From assembly GCA_944472155.2 (NCBI GenBank), contig OX235275.1, positions 26,154,865 through 26,218,864 of the forward strand: a stretch of 64,000 nucleotides of DNA. The letters are read 5' to 3'. The first letter of the stretch is position 1. Every line of letters starts with the position of its first letter. Source of the DNA: Trichobilharzia szidati. Taxonomy: Eukaryota > Platyhelminthes > Trematoda > Strigeidida > Schistosomatidae. The notes beneath the pieces are model-generated. The model saw only the letters and a list, made by a program, of their open reading frames with translations, ran no database searches and was not told where the DNA came from. Of this stretch, positions 10,451 to 22,037 are shown in pieces. The position numbers and the translations under genes are program-made.

Positions 10451-10940
10451 TCATGCAATTCTTCCCATTTATAAACTTGAACAAAGCAAGAACAACAATT
10501 GTACCAGGATAATATGAGCTCATCTTTTATTATTTCAGGGTCTTCCCAACTAGTTCCAACCTGAACGATTAAAAATATGAATTACATTAAAGATTTAAAC
10601 ATACTTTTCCACGATCACAAGGAGTAATTGGTATGAAATAAAAGTGAAATCAGTCCGGAATGATTTAACTAATTAAGAGTTACAAACACTGACTATTTAT
10701 AGAGTAATTAGACAATTAGATTTGGAAACAAAAAACAGAGTTGCGTATATACATGTGTGTATAGAAACAAGGTTTAGCTAGAAACAGCATAACAAAAAGT
10801 AAATTACGCAACGAAAGAAAATGTTTTATCTAATAGCCAATGGAAAAAGAAAAGAACAAGGTAGGACAAGTCATGTTTAGATGAGAGAGTAGGGTTTTCT
10901 AAACAAGAAAAAGGGTGACTCATAAAAATTTTATATTTTG
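10451..10940. other. no gene; probable 3' untranslated part of PLE-E
   Basis: This lies directly 3' (minus strand) of the PLE-E endonuclease frame and has no other affiliation. The exact PLE-E end is not visible. Confidence 0.35.
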
Positions 10941-11900
10941 TTATCACGAGGACAGCGCAAGATTCACCACTGTGTCTTTCTGCGTACATAGATTTGGTTT
11001 AAGTCGTTTGATAGCAGCTGCTTCAGCAAAGATTAGCACACTAGGTTTCTTTTGCTTGTTGATTACTTTGAACGACTTCAGGTTGTCTACAATATGACCA
11101 GTACCCAAAAGATGACGCGCAATCGCACTGTTTAATGCTTGTGGACCTTTCAGTCTCAGGTTCTTTGGTATGTGTTCGGAGATGCGGACAATAACCCTTC
11201 TCTCTGTTTTTCCAATGTATGTGCTTTGGCACGTACATGTAAATTGGTAGACACAGTTGGAGGTAACATGAGGTGGGTATTTGTCCACTTTTGATTGTCT
11301 CAAACAACTAGTTGTTTGATAAACACATATAAGCTTGGCGGCTGGATATGTTCTATTCAGGGCAGCGTTCAATCTGCATCTTATTCTACTAGCAGTATCA
11401 TCACCTTTGAATGCAAACTGCAGAATGATAGGCTTTTTCTCTACTGTGCTGCTTTTCACTTTTTCAACATGACGTCTCCCATACTTGTCGATGAACTTTT
11501 GTGGGTAAACGTTGTCGCGTAGGGCATTTCTCCACAATGGATAGCTCTTTCTCAATCTTTTCTTTTGAACACAGCTTCCTTATACGATCAAATAATATTC
11601 TTACCAATCCCTTTTTGTAACTTATAGGGTAGAAGCTTTTGAAGTTAAGATAAACCGCCCTCCAGGTCTCTTTTCTGTGTATATAGCTTATGATTTCGCC
11701 GTCTATATCTCGTTGGATACCCAGGTCAAGAAAATGGAATTTCTCCTCTTTTTCATACTCCATTGTAAACTTAATATTAGGATGGGCATTGTTCAAGACT
11801 TTTAATACTTGAGATGCATGATTAAAAGAATTACAAATAACGAAAGTGTCATCGACATACCTAGTATAGAAGTTGGTCTGACTGATTGCAGATTTCAACC
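10941..11900 (-). pseudogene. PLE-E reverse transcriptase C-terminus plus GIY-YIG endonuclease
   Basis: The polymerase part (11464-11898) has the catalytic YVDDT box about 13 residues in, then FLDLGIQRD, YLNFKSFYP and YKKGLVRILFDRIRKLC, the usual order after the PLE palm. One frameshift near 11520-11535 separates it from a 203-codon frame (10944-11555). That frame has a cysteine-bearing CVYQFTCTC, then TYIGKTERR and ISEHIP, and ends AIKRLKPNLC. This is the nuclease that nicks target DNA. Apart from the single frameshift this half is intact, the best-kept endonuclease in the window. The N-terminal half is cut off by an RTE and resumes at 13063. Confidence 0.85.
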
Positions 11901-11916
11901 TTGTTTGTTCTATTAC

Positions 11917-13062
11917 TTTTATTATTATTGTATCCTTTAATTCCTAGAGGAACATAGGGCTTCAGCCGTGCGTCTCCATTGAGTTCGGTCCTCTGCTAGA
12001 GTCTTCACCTGGCTCCAAGTCTGCCCACACGCTTTCATCTCCTCTTCGCATGACCTCCTCCAAGTCACCCTTGCACTGACGACCAACTCGCCGCTTCCCT
12101 TTTGGGTTCCACTCGAGCAATGGCTTGTCTAGTGATGTCATTTAATGGTTTCCTAAGAGTATGGCCAGCCAATCCATCTCCATTTCTTCCTGCCTATTTG
12201 TTTCACAATCGGTTCCTGGTTGGTTCGCTCATTGCCAGAGATCCCTGTTGCTGATCTTTTCTGACCGGCCATCTGATCTTGAGCATTGAGCGGAGACAAC
12301 TGTTAATGAAGGTCTGTAGTTTGTTTGAGATGCTCTTTATGACGCGCTAAGTCTCTGACCCGTATAGTGGCACTGACTTCACATTGGAGTTGAAAATCCG
12401 AATCTTCTTTTTGATGCTGAGTGCTGTTGATCTCCACACAGACTTGAGAGTAATGAAAGCTTGTCTTGCTTTTCCAATTCTTGCTTTGATATCCTCGTCA
12501 GTTCCGCCGGCCTGTAGTTGAAACGATGCTTCCCAGGTAGGTAATGGAGGTTGTTTCTTTCAGGTTCCTTCCATTTATGCTGATCGTTTTCTGTTGTTGT
12601 TGTTATTGTCCAAGAATCTTCATCACCTCTGTTTTTTCTGTTCACCTGAAGTTCTATCTTCTCTGGATGCTTCTTCTGCCAACTTGTTGCTTTTCGCTTG
12701 CATATCTTCCAGGTTGTGGGAAATCAGACATATATCATTGGCGAAGTCCAGATCCTCCAAGGTTTTTGTGTGAGTCCATTTTATGTCTGTTTCCTCATTG
12801 CCTGTTGTTTGTCGCATTATCCAGTCTACTGAAATCAGGAAAATCATTGGAGACAGTAGGCAGCCTTGTCTTACTCCTGTCCTCACTTCGAAGGATTCCG
12901 TAAGTTTCCCGTTGTGGATTACTTGGCATGCAGCGTTGTCATACAGCTGTTGGATGAGATGTGTTATTGTCGGTGGCACCCCGTAGTAGCGAAGTAGTTT
13001 CCAAAGCACCTCTCGATCGACGCGGTCAAAGGCCTTTACAAAGTCGGTAAAGTTGAGATAGA
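11917..13062 (-). mobile_element. RTE-type retrotransposon inserted in PLE-E
   Basis: The 5' end is truncated inside polymerase motif A (FVKAFDRVDREVLW, near 13030-13055). The frame 12623-13009 carries GVRQGCLLSP and the catalytic box as FAND, where FADD is expected, so the second aspartate is lost. Downstream parts encode the linker and C-terminal KWRWIG region. The 3' end is an (ATT)n tail at 11917-11932. Its orientation is the same as the interrupted PLE. Word usage matches the RTE clade rather than CR1. Confidence 0.8.
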
Positions 13063-13139
13063 GACGACTTCGTCAATTTGGCGGTATAGAGTGTTTTTGA
13101 ACTGGAACTGTACGTCTTTGGTGCACATAAGTAAAGTAA

Positions 13140-13140
<1 letters not shown>
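13063..13140 (-). pseudogene. PLE-E polymerase fragment (motif B approach)
   Basis: The minus strand reads LLMCTKDVQFQFKNTLYRQI followed by DEVV, the PLE stretch leading into the GSPLGP motif. The RTE starts exactly where that motif should follow, and the next PLE residues reappear at 11900. About 15-20 residues around motif B are missing, so the insertion was accompanied by a small target deletion or later decay. Confidence 0.75.
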
Positions 13141-13177
<37 letters not shown>

Positions 13178-13203
13178 TAAATATACATGCATATATATAT
13201 ATA
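13141..13203. repeat. (AT)n microsatellite
   Basis: Long AT tract with ACATATA interruptions adjoining the PLE-E fragment. Confidence 0.85.
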
Positions 13204-13529
13204 TTGATTTTTTTCCAAATGAAACAGCCGAAAATAAATTTGTTATCCGACAATTTAGTTTGACTACAATTTATAGCAGTTTTTTTTGTCTCACTCTAAG
13301 TGAATTAATCATGCAATATCTGTTGATTTTTTAATGTTGATTAATGCTCAATTTACCAACCGATAAAAATACAGTATTTGTTTGAGATTCCGTTTTGTTC
13401 TGTAATTTTCTATTTCTTTTTGTTGTTTTTTCCGTTTAACACCGACACAAGGAGTTGACACTTGAGAAGTTTCCTTTATCGACATTTTATAAATTGTAAA
13501 TACTTTTTTCATGGTCTGCATAACATCAC
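13204..13529. other. no recognisable gene
   Basis: T-rich stretch. I see nothing assignable. Confidence 0.4.
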
Positions 13530-13720
13530 TTGTGCGCAGGTGGCACAGGGGGTGAGTCCTCGCCGACCATGTAGGTGGTTCGGGGTTCGGTCCCCTACCG
13601 ACTCACTCCTTTACCTCGCTAAGCCAGTAATAAATCTGGTAAAAAGGGAAAGTTTGGCATGAGGCTAGCAACCCCATCCTGTAAAAATAATCAACACTAC
13701 TACAGAAACTTCAATCCTCT
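13530..13720 (+). mobile_element. SINE-2 copy with tRNA-like head
   Basis: The head has A-box-like GGTGGCACAGGGGGTGAGT and B-box GGGGTTCGGTCCCC. The body continues through GCCAGTAATAAATCTGGT to ATGAGGCTAGCAACCCCAT. Acceptor-like ends do not pair well, so this is a SINE promoter and not a tRNA gene. It is the clearest full SINE-2 in the window; compare 8885, 47690 and 55016. Confidence 0.7.
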
Positions 13721-13929
13721 AGCTTGAAACCCCGGTGTTCCACTAGGAACGTAAAGGAATATAAAACTAATAACATCACTTGTCTTAGCATCTCACTACT
13801 TTTCATGTATGAGTTGACATTTTATTTATTCTGTCCTACAAGTTGTTATAATTATACAGTTGCCGCCTTGAATATCTCTCTTTACTCAAAAATATTTTCA
13901 AATAGGGTTTCAGTCTAGTATTATGATTC

Positions 13930-14900
13930 AAATTGTCGGTTTGGCGAGGATTCCGGATTGTAAGTAAGAAATGTTCAGCGAAGAGTTGCTTCTCGGAGTC
14001 GAATTCATTCACATAGCTGTACATTCGCATTTATATACTATTATTTGTGTGTGTGTGTACATGAGGCTTGTCAAGTTTAGATAATTATTTAAGTCATACA
14101 CGAATGATCGAATATAGAAACAAGGTAAGTTAGACAGCAACTAAAGTAAAATTGAGTTAGTAGGTTAGATGACGTAACAAGATTGACTAAAATTGACTAA
14201 CTAGGATAAAACAGTTGTCCAGTTCTCCATGCAGGTTTTCAAATGGCCCTCTAACCGATGATGTCAGCTCATGATGAAATCCTGCAACTAACCATTCAAT
14301 CAAATCCCTTCAAACTAATACTTGAAAAGAAAGATAATTGACTAAAATGTTTCAGTTTAGGTCACTATAGCAAAGGGGGTAATAACAGGTAGAGACTAAG
14401 TAGAGATGGGTTAGAGAATAATGCCATTTAAATTAGAACTTAAATTGAGTAAATAAATTGGATGACGTAGCATAAATGACTAGAAATTGAGAGTTGGTCA
14501 AGTCAGCAACAGTGGTAATGAGGTGAAGAAATTAAATCGGGTGGGTGTAGAGAACAGAAAAGTTGAAAGTGTAAAATGTTACTGTTGAAAAGATAAAATA
14601 ATACGAATTAAGAGAGAGAGAGAAGTAGAATTTACCTGTCAGGTATTACGGTAGATTACGTCCATTGTAGGCGTAGTGACTGAACAAACTTCTGTATGCA
14701 AAGTTCCGGACTCAACAAGTGAATTGCCATTGCTTCTGCAGTTTGAGGAAGTTTGATTCCTACACCTTCAGAAAGACTACTTCGTATTTTGTAGACGACT
14801 TTGAAGTTTCTTTGGGATGTAGCCTGGTGTACGGAATCTATGAGATGTTCTAAGACAGAGTTGATGGGCACCGTTTTTCTCCTTTTTAAAACCATTCTGT
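13930..14900 (-). mobile_element. PLE-C copy, 3' part
   Basis: The minus-strand frame 14656-14895 gives the endonuclease C-terminus (FKVVYKIRSSL and AEAMAIHLLSPELCIQKFV). The 3' end near 13967-14015 carries the family terminal block, here GAAGCAACTCTTCGCTGAA, preceded by GTACAGCTATGTGAATGAAT. A SINE-1 3' half is inserted at 14195-14335. The polymerase part is at 14972-15217, after loss of the intervening segment. Confidence 0.7.
14195..14335 (+). mobile_element. SINE-1 3' half
   Basis: Contains the helix III/helix I remnant AAACAGTTGTCCAGTTCTCC and the tail TGATGTCAGCTCATGATGAA, ending ACTAATACTTGAAA. The tRNA-like head and 5' half of the hammerhead are missing. Confidence 0.65.
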
Positions 14901-14971
14901 TAAATGTTCGGTGATACGTTTGGAAAGCGAACGCTGGGTAAAGCTAACTAGGGGGTGGAGATCGGTAAGCA

Positions 14972-15217
14972 TTAACAAGAGTCGCATAGTACGAAATAAA
15001 TTATGTAATAAGTAGAAAGACTAAATAAAGGGTTAGTTAAGAAATGCTTGCATAAGGAAAAAATCGTCTCCGTAATCGGGACATTTGTGAAGAGAGATTC
15101 GACCTTGAGTGATATCATGCAGTTGTCGGCCACTTTCACATCTTCCATACTATCGACGAATTCATCAGGGAGCACTGAACACCTGTTTTTGCCAAGACAA
15201 AGTGGATGAATAATCAA
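14972..15217 (-). pseudogene. PLE-C polymerase fragment (motif A)
   Basis: The frame encodes MISLKVESLFTNVPITETI, the PLE motif A region, about 40 residues in. The catalytic aspartate expected before VESLFTNVP is a lysine here, so the polymerase is dead. It is upstream of and in the same orientation as the endonuclease relic at 14656. Confidence 0.75.
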
Positions 15218-15365
15218 CTAAATTGGTCTCTTGACAGGAGAATAACTGGTTCAATCCATATTGGGATAACGCGGCTGTAATGTTGAGGAGAGCCATTACA
15301 GGACGAAACGGTTGTCCATTACCACTCCCTGATTTTCAATGATCTGGTTCGTAACAAAAATCTTA
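15218..15365 (+). mobile_element. SINE-1 3' half, degenerate
   Basis: GGACGAAACGGTTGTCCATT near 15300 is the 3' half of the hammerhead, followed by the tail TTTTCAATGATCTGGTT. The 5' part is unrecognisable. Confidence 0.5.
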
Positions 15366-16265
15366 CAGCTGAAATTACTGATATGATTACTTTTTTGAAG
15401 AAGGTAGGGAACTCCATCGTGGGATATAACAGCGTGATTGGAATGGGACGATGTCATTTCAATTTATCCGTCATCGGTAGTTATTCACCTAACTGGAGAT
15501 TCTATACAACAAGGAAATGCTTCCACGCTTTATACTACTCATCTCAATCAGTCAGTAGTATATAGCTCTATGCAGAAAATGAAAGACAGTTCAGCGGAAA
15601 ATAATTTTCTTTGCCGACAAAATCATCTTCAGAGGCTGTACAGTCGTATTTATATTCATCAGAAATTTGTAATAGCCCATTGTGATATAATTGATATAAT
15701 TACTCAGAAGTGGCTTTAGAAATAAAAATAAAATTTACCAATTATATGGTACTCAACGGCACAAATTAAGAAAGGGTTAGAAATTCGACAAGCTTAAAAT
15801 TGTTACTAAATGAGAAGAGAGGTAATTGAGTGTCCATTTAACAACAAGTGTGAAGAGGGTCAGAAAATTTAATAAAGGAACATTTGAGAGTGATAATAGT
15901 GAATTAATTAATAAAGTAAAAACAAATAAATCATTAAAAATGAAATGTTTACAAGGAACGACTAATGTTCAGCTTAAGACTATAGTAGAATAACAGACTG
16001 GACAAACTGTTTCTACCTACAGAATTCCGGGGTGTATTGACGAATTATCAACGTCCCTGCTATACAAAAATGCCAACACCTAACGCCCTTTTTACCAAAC
16101 AATCTCATCATATGGATAATCTTGATAGACTACTCTGGTGGAGTTAGCTTTCTTGATAACCGCTTATAGTATCAAGCATATCATACAAATATTGTGACCT
16201 AAACGATTTCGGCGATGAAATCCCACCTCTTCAAACTGCTTAAATTACAAATAAATTAACAAATT
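15366..16265. other. no recognisable gene
   Basis: About 900 bases of AT-rich sequence. Open frames at 15383-15565 and 15438-15719 show no family motif. Confidence 0.45.
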
Positions 16266-16610
16266 GCTAATGTAAGCGTGTCCATTACTCTGAAACCCGT
16301 ATGGAGATCTGTAGCACTAGACGCTAAAAATAAAATGCGAAATTTCAATACTAATATGAAATTAGTCATTGCTTCTAATAAGTTGAGAAATTTGACGAGC
16401 ACATCACCAGTAGTTATTTCCAACAGACCGCCGCAGACTTTCATCAACAGCTGCCCACTTTGCTCGATACGGATAATCAGCTTGCTGACTAAAAAGGAGA
16501 CGGAACAAGAAACTCTGCCAAGCAGGGGACCAGCCATCAGTCACGCAAAATGAATCGGAGATGGGTGGATTAGCCATAAGCTGAGAAGATATTCAGCTGA
16601 CTTACACGCC
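16266..16610 (+). mobile_element. RTE-type fragment, degenerate
   Basis: Recognisable RTE words in order: ITLKPVWRSVALDAKNKMRN, then PQTFINSC, then a decayed KMNRRWVD-like stretch. These match the region at 8225-8540 and 21310-21720. No catalytic motif and no 3' tail are present. Confidence 0.55.
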
Positions 16611-16619
16611 AGGATGTCA

Positions 16620-17315
16620 AGTTCAATCATAAGCGAAAATTTAGAATCCATGCTAACTTCCCGCGTTTGCTTCGTTACAGACTTCTAAAGACAGCTGAGG
16701 CCTTGGCAATTCATGACTTTAAGCCAGCCACACCTTTGTGTACACAAGAAGTATGTACAATCCCTACTTCTGCCTTGGCCGTAGAGGGATAGACATTCAT
16801 TTATTTCATTTTGTTTATTTAGTTATTCTATGTACTTTTCCCTTATTACTACGATTATTATTATTATTGTCATTATTATTATTACTATTCTCACTCTGAA
16901 TCTTTTCCACTTGACCCACTTGACATTTTAAACCCAAAATTATTCATTTTTATATTTTTATTTTTACAATATTGAATTCTATCTTATCAAATTTCACACC
17001 ATGTTATGTAACATTTTATATTCATCTACTACTCTTATAATTATGAACCCCTTTCCAAAATCTATTCACCTTATGTATTATTCTATATACGACATTAATT
17101 ATTTTGCCACTTGACATTAAACAATGATTTTAATCTCAAATATTTTAATTGCATTTCATACTAATATTACTTCATGTATTCACACCTTTGACCTAATTCC
17201 CTCACCGGATATAATATTTTTATAAAAACCATATATATGCAATTGTACAGCTTGATAATAAATTTGTTGAAAAGAGTCTCTTCGCTGAATATTGTGTTCT
17301 TAGAACTATTCTGTC
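16620..17315 (+). mobile_element. PLE-C 3' end
   Basis: The start (16650-16790) encodes an endonuclease C-terminus with TAEALAIHDFKPATPLCTQE. AT-rich untranslated DNA follows, and the element closes with the family end block GAAAAGAGTCTCTTCGCTGAA at about 17276-17296, preceded by GTACAGCTTGATAATAAATT. Confidence 0.65.
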
Positions 17316-18129
17316 AAATCTTGACGACATTTCATCTGAATTATTTTGCAATCGAATTAAATTAACAAAGAAACTGTGTAATTGGCATAATCATCATGTT
17401 TTCACTCTCCGTTGTCTGCAACAGAATGCATAACCTAAATCCGTAGCTGTCGAGTCACCTGACAACTCCAGTAGGTCGAATAAAGCAGCTCAATCTTCAG
17501 AAAGAAGACAAAGAAATAAGTCCGTGCTTCTACTAAACTCCAATCCCAAACACCATAATTTTGAAAATATGTCTAATCATAAAATTCTTGATACTAACAG
17601 TTTGAACAGACATGAGGGCGTGATCTTAGCTGATGCATAGGAAATCCTTATTAATAAATAAAAAATGGATATGTATCACCAATTATAAATACTTGGTCAA
17701 AATTCTCGACTGTCTATCTCTTCTTATGGAAAAGTTAAGAAATGTTTTACAACTGTTTACCCGCACACACATACACACTCGGTTTAAAGTGTTTAACAAA
17801 GGTAAACCAATATTTGTAAGTCCGAGGTCAAATTTTGATCACAGCTCATAAAATTTTGTTTATTATACTTTTTGAATGACTCATGATTGAACAAAGTTTT
17901 AAAAAAAATATGATGTTCCTTTTTATATAAATCTCTGTTATGTTAATTTTGATTAATTTCCCTGAAGAAGTTCTGACCAGATTACCGAAGGAAACGTTGG
18001 AATTACTCATTTCCATCTCGCTGAGATTTTACAAATATAATTTTTGACAAATGTCTGCAATGGGAATTATTAAATTATTGACAATTTAGATGTCCAAGAT
18101 TGATATGGACGGAAGCATTTTGTGAGGAG
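17316..18129. other. no recognisable gene
   Basis: No coding family seen; the frame 17633-17851 has no motif. A hammerhead-like word cluster at 17955-18006 is listed separately. Confidence 0.4.
17955..18006 (+). ncRNA. hammerhead-like motif (PLE type), doubtful
   Basis: CTGAAGAAG is followed 22 bases later by GGAAACGTT and then GGAATT, which pairs with the upstream AATTTCC as a helix I. Helix II is weak (TCTG/CAGA only). The order CTGANGA, helix, GAAAC, GTH is that of the minimal hammerheads reported in Penelope-like elements. Activity cannot be judged from sequence alone. Confidence 0.35.
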
Positions 18130-18620
18130 ATGCATGTTTGTAAGCAGTTATCGAGCCAGTTGAAAGTATTATCAGAGAAGTGAGTGAAATGGGGATGACT
18201 GAAATCACTCGACTCCACTTTATAACTGACTCGAATTAGGCCATCCGCCTAACTCTACGATTTCCCAGCGTGACTAACATCATCACTGTACAGTTTGTTT
18301 TAACTCTCTCTTTGTTTCACTTTCGATAACCAGTACATCTTCTCATTGTCAAGGATGAACATAATCTCTTAATCTTCTTATCATACAGGAAAAGAATGTT
18401 CTTCAAGATTTAGAGATTTTTTGTAATGATACACTGCGAAAATTTTACGCGTTTGAAGTCCTATCACTTTTTATAGATCTATGTGAAAGTATTTTACAAA
18501 CTATTTATTCATTGACCAGTTCTTTTTTTCATGCAGACACGCGAAGATATTGTTGACTTCTTCTTCGCCTGTCTCCCTTTTCTCACTTTATCTCATTCTC
18601 ATCTAATCTGATTTTCTATT
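18130..18620 (+). repeat. R-Y repeat copy
   Basis: Matches, in inverted orientation, two pieces at 32320-32383 and 32945-33275. Shared words include CAGCGTGACTAACATCA and CACTTTATCTCATTCTCATC. It has no open frame. This uninterrupted copy shows that the SINE-1 pair at 32384-32944 is an insertion. The first 110 bases may be a decayed RTE tail. Confidence 0.6.
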
Positions 18621-18689
18621 GACCAAAGGTACTTGAACAGATAGGTAAAAGCTGACGGTTGTTGTCGGTGCAGGTGAACACTTAATAGA

Positions 18690-20512
18690 TTGTATATTCG
18701 AACTGATCTCTCTATCCTCTCATGGACATATTTAATGAATCTTTTTCCGAAAATCTCATGCCAGCCGTTTGGAAAGACATTAAAATTTTACCTATACCTA
18801 AGTCGTCTATTGGAACCTGTTTTAAATTTAGACCTATTGATATTACCTCTCCTTTTTAAAAAAACTACGGAAAAGTTGCTGTTACTTAATCTTCATCCTT
18901 CACTTAAAGCCTTTAACGATCCCAAACAATTCGCCTATAAACACACTAGAAGTACTTTAGATCCAGCTACAGTCTTGCATCATAACATTGTCTCCAGTTT
19001 AAACAAGGGGGCTAAATTTGTTCGCTGCACCTTCCTAGACTACACATCTGCTTTCCAATCAGTACCTAGGGAAATTTTGTTAAACAAGCTTGTTAAAACT
19101 CAAACTGACTGTTAGGTTGTCGAATGGCTGCATTCTTATTTCTCAGGAAGAAAGCAGTAACACTGTATGTTGCTTACTGAGTCTGGTGTCCCTCAGGGCG
19201 CTGTTCTTTCTCCTTTACTGTTTACTTTCTTCTTGCATGACTTGCCTCACTCTGATGAAATGAACTTTGTTAAGTATGCCGATGATCTAACTATTTCAAT
19301 GTTTGTTAACTTGCAACTACACTGTACTAAGATGAACAACTTTCTATCAGGAGTTGGCAAATGGTCTTCATCTAATGACTTTCAACGAAATCCTTCCAAG
19401 TGTCAGACTGTTAATTTCAGTTTCTGATGTAAAAGAAAGTTGAATGAAGCTGTTGGTTCCTATGACCGTTGCAAAATTGATGACGGTGATATAAAAACCA
19501 AGTCTGAAGTTAAGTATCTTCGATTAATTCTTTCTTCTGATCTATCCTGGTCTTCCCATGTCTTAGTGATTTATAAAAGAATATTTCGTCAGACTTTTCA
19601 AATTAAAAAGTTAAGGCACTCAGACATAACCCAACCCTTCCTCATCTTACAGTTTGTCAACTCGTGCATCTTACCTATTCTTCGTTACTGTTCACCCTTA
19701 TTCTTTCCTGGATTGCTTAAAAAAGACTATGTCATACTTCGTAGAACTCTGAAGACTGTCAGTAGGACGAGTGGTATCCCATTGGTCCATATCGTTGACA
19801 TTGTCACTGACAGGCACTTGATTTCATGAGACAAATTTGTTAAAGTATTTTGTCAGACTGTGAGCATCCACTTTACCCACAGCTCCAACCTTGTATCTCC
19901 TCAGGTAAAACAAGAAGTCTTTTCAGAAAACTTTATGCACGTATTTCTAAGTATAAAAATTCCACTATACCATATTTGGCACGTACTTTATATAATGAAA
20001 ACAGTGTCAAACATGAATTAACAAACCTTCTTTGCACTAGTAAATAAACAATTTTCTCCACCCTTATAACATCAAGTTTTATTATTATTGTTCTTCTTGT
20101 ATTTATAATCCTCTCAATTTTTTGTTTTTATTTGTTTATTTTTTCATAAGTGGGAACATCATTTAAGCTGTGTTATTACTGTTATTTTTTGTCTTTCCCC
20201 TCATCATGCTACATCAACAGAACATTAGATTCAATAATGTCTAACATGCTAAAATTTCCAAACTGTATCGACAGTACTGTTTTGAAACAAACTCACTGTT
20301 ATTATTATTATATTTAATATTCTCAGTTCGTTCTTCGAATATTTTTGACTTTTTTGACCGTGAATGTGGAAAAATTCCTCTGGTTAATTTTATTTTAATT
20401 CTATTTAAATTTTAAGTAAATCAGACGCAACATTGTAACAAATGCTAGGAATTCCATTCTGTATTATAAATACTGTTTCTGGAATAAAATAGATTATTAT
20501 TATTATTATTGG
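18690..20512 (+). mobile_element. CR1-like retrotransposon, unit 1 copy
   Basis: A 5'-truncated CR1-like polymerase in four frames: 18690-19115, 19167-19427, 19440-19829 and 19850-20047. Motif A is CTFLDYTSAFQSVPREILL, then GVPQGAVLSPLLF and the catalytic KYADDLT. The C-terminus has LRYCSPLFFPGLLKKDY and ends NSTIPYLARTLYN. Stops and frameshifts interrupt it at about 19113, 19427 and 19827. A 3' untranslated part of about 460 bases ends in (ATT)n at 20493-20512. RT catalytic residues remain but the copy cannot encode a full protein. Confidence 0.85.
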
Positions 20513-21184
20513 CAAGAGACAAGTAGGCTGTCTGTCATTGCTTAATCGTGTGGTGGTTGCTGGAAGATTGGAGAAATACCACTAAAAGTATTGTTGTCTA
20601 TTAGATTAACGTTTATTTACAGACTTTGGCACTGATTAACCATTGTAAAACTGTTTTTTCTTTATCGCTTGAAGGATAAATAATCGTGTTGCCCAACAGT
20701 TTCGTGTTGTCCTGCTTTGGTTACAATGTATACAGTTCTGAATATTAAACTTAGTCTTCTTAAACTAGCGGTAGGTCCAGATTCTCTGCAATCTGGATAT
20801 TTGACAGTTGTAGTAGAGTGTTAGCGATTCAGCGTAATTTCATGCATCTATTCCTGTTATATGGATTTGAATAGAGTGAACACAGTGGCTCGTGTATTAT
20901 CATATATTTCGTCAGCTTCTCATCAGATGGATGACACGTAAACCGGGATTCAAGGGTTTGATGGTGATTGCTAAGGCACACTTAAGAGATGTTGAATTAC
21001 GTTGTCTACTGAAAATTTTAAAGGACTTCTTGATGTCCACCTCACGTCTCGTACCAGTGAGATATCTGGAAATGAGATTATTGCAAACATTTGTTCCCCT
21101 GAGACTTAGGATTTCTGATACATGTTCATAAAATCGATGATATTCCCACTTTTTCTGTTTTCCCAATGTAACTCCTCCCACATT
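20513..21184 (-). mobile_element. PLE-B copy, endonuclease C-terminus (unit 1)
   Basis: The minus-strand frame 20912-21235 reads a GIY-YIG relic. RFYEHVSEILSLRGTN is followed by NNLISRYLTGT, then FKIFSRQRN and LAITIKPLNPGL. This is the nuclease end of a Penelope-like element. A related copy lies at 30930-31460 on the plus strand. The YIG motif itself is decayed and the polymerase is absent. Confidence 0.7.
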
Positions 21185-22022
21185 ATTTTTATTATTCCCT
21201 TGAGTTCCAATTGGGAAAAAGGGCTTCAACAACATATCTGTACTGTTTTCTATCTTCTGCCGTCCTCTTCAGCTTGGACCATGATTACCCTTAATCTCTG
21301 ACCTCCTCCAACACTCTTCCATGTCATCCTAGGACGACCCACCCCTCGCTCCCCACTGGGTTTCCACTCGTGTGGTGGCCTGCACTGAGCGCGATGTCCT
21401 TCAACGGTCTCCTCAATGTATGTCCGATCCATCTCCATTTTCTTCCCGGTGTATTTGTTGAGCGATCGACTCCAGCTTGTTGGTTTGTCCCAGTGAAGAG
21501 TTTCTTGTAGCTGATTCTTTCTGGCCGGCCAGCCAGCCATTTCATCTTCAGTATGGGGAGCCAACCAGCGAAGGTGGCAACTGTTGATGAAATTCTGCAC
21601 CGGCCTGTTGGAAATCCTTTTCGTGACACGCTGGTCAAGTGTCTGACCCGTATAAAAGGACCGACTTCTCATTGGTGTTGAAAATTCGAATCTTGTTGTT
21701 TATGGTGGCTGAGTGCAGAAGATTTCCAAATTGGTTTCAGGTTGTTCAAGGCGGGCTTATCTTGCAATTCCAATTCTGGTTGGCTTTGACGTCTTCATCG
21801 GTTCTGCCAGTGGCTGAAACGATGCCTCCTAGATAAGTGAAGCTAGGAAGTAACCTCTGTCAAATCTCTCCCACTGATGGTGATTGTTCCTGGTTGTTGT
21901 TGCTGTTGGTCGGCTGGTTGGTTGGTTATCTTCATCACCTCCGTCTTCTCTATGTTCACTTGGAGACCGTTTTTCTCTGCCTGCTTCTTCAGCCAGTTTG
22001 TCGGTTTTCACCTGGAAGTCTT
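21185..22022 (-). mobile_element. RTE-type 3' half (unit 1)
   Basis: Minus-strand frames 21250-21672 and 21324-21638 encode the C-terminal part of an RTE protein. RISYKKLFTGTNQQAG is followed by GRKWRWIGHTLRRPLKDIA and GNPVGSEGWVVLG. Frameshifts divide it. Its 3' end abuts PLE-B and its 5' side stops at the unit junction. Confidence 0.75.
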
Positions 22023-22037
22023 TGAACACTTAATAGA

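Larger units (their letters stand above)
18674..22022. repeat. tandem segmental duplication, unit 1
   Basis: The block CR1(+), PLE-B(-), RTE(-) recurs immediately as unit 2 at 22023-25352. The repeat period is 3348 bp in the CR1 part and about 3322 bp in the RTE part. The units join at a short shared TGAACACTT. The first 1.34 kb (to about 20012) appears identical between units; beyond that substitutions run at roughly 3-4 per 100 bases. Confidence 0.85.

Noticed and set aside
12544..12903. 119-codon plus-strand frame
   Set aside because: It is antisense to the RTE polymerase frame at 12623-13009.
13036..13253. Isoleucine/tyrosine-rich open frames
   Set aside because: The repetitive part is a translated AT microsatellite; only the terminal LLMCTKDVQFQF-type stretch is PLE sequence.
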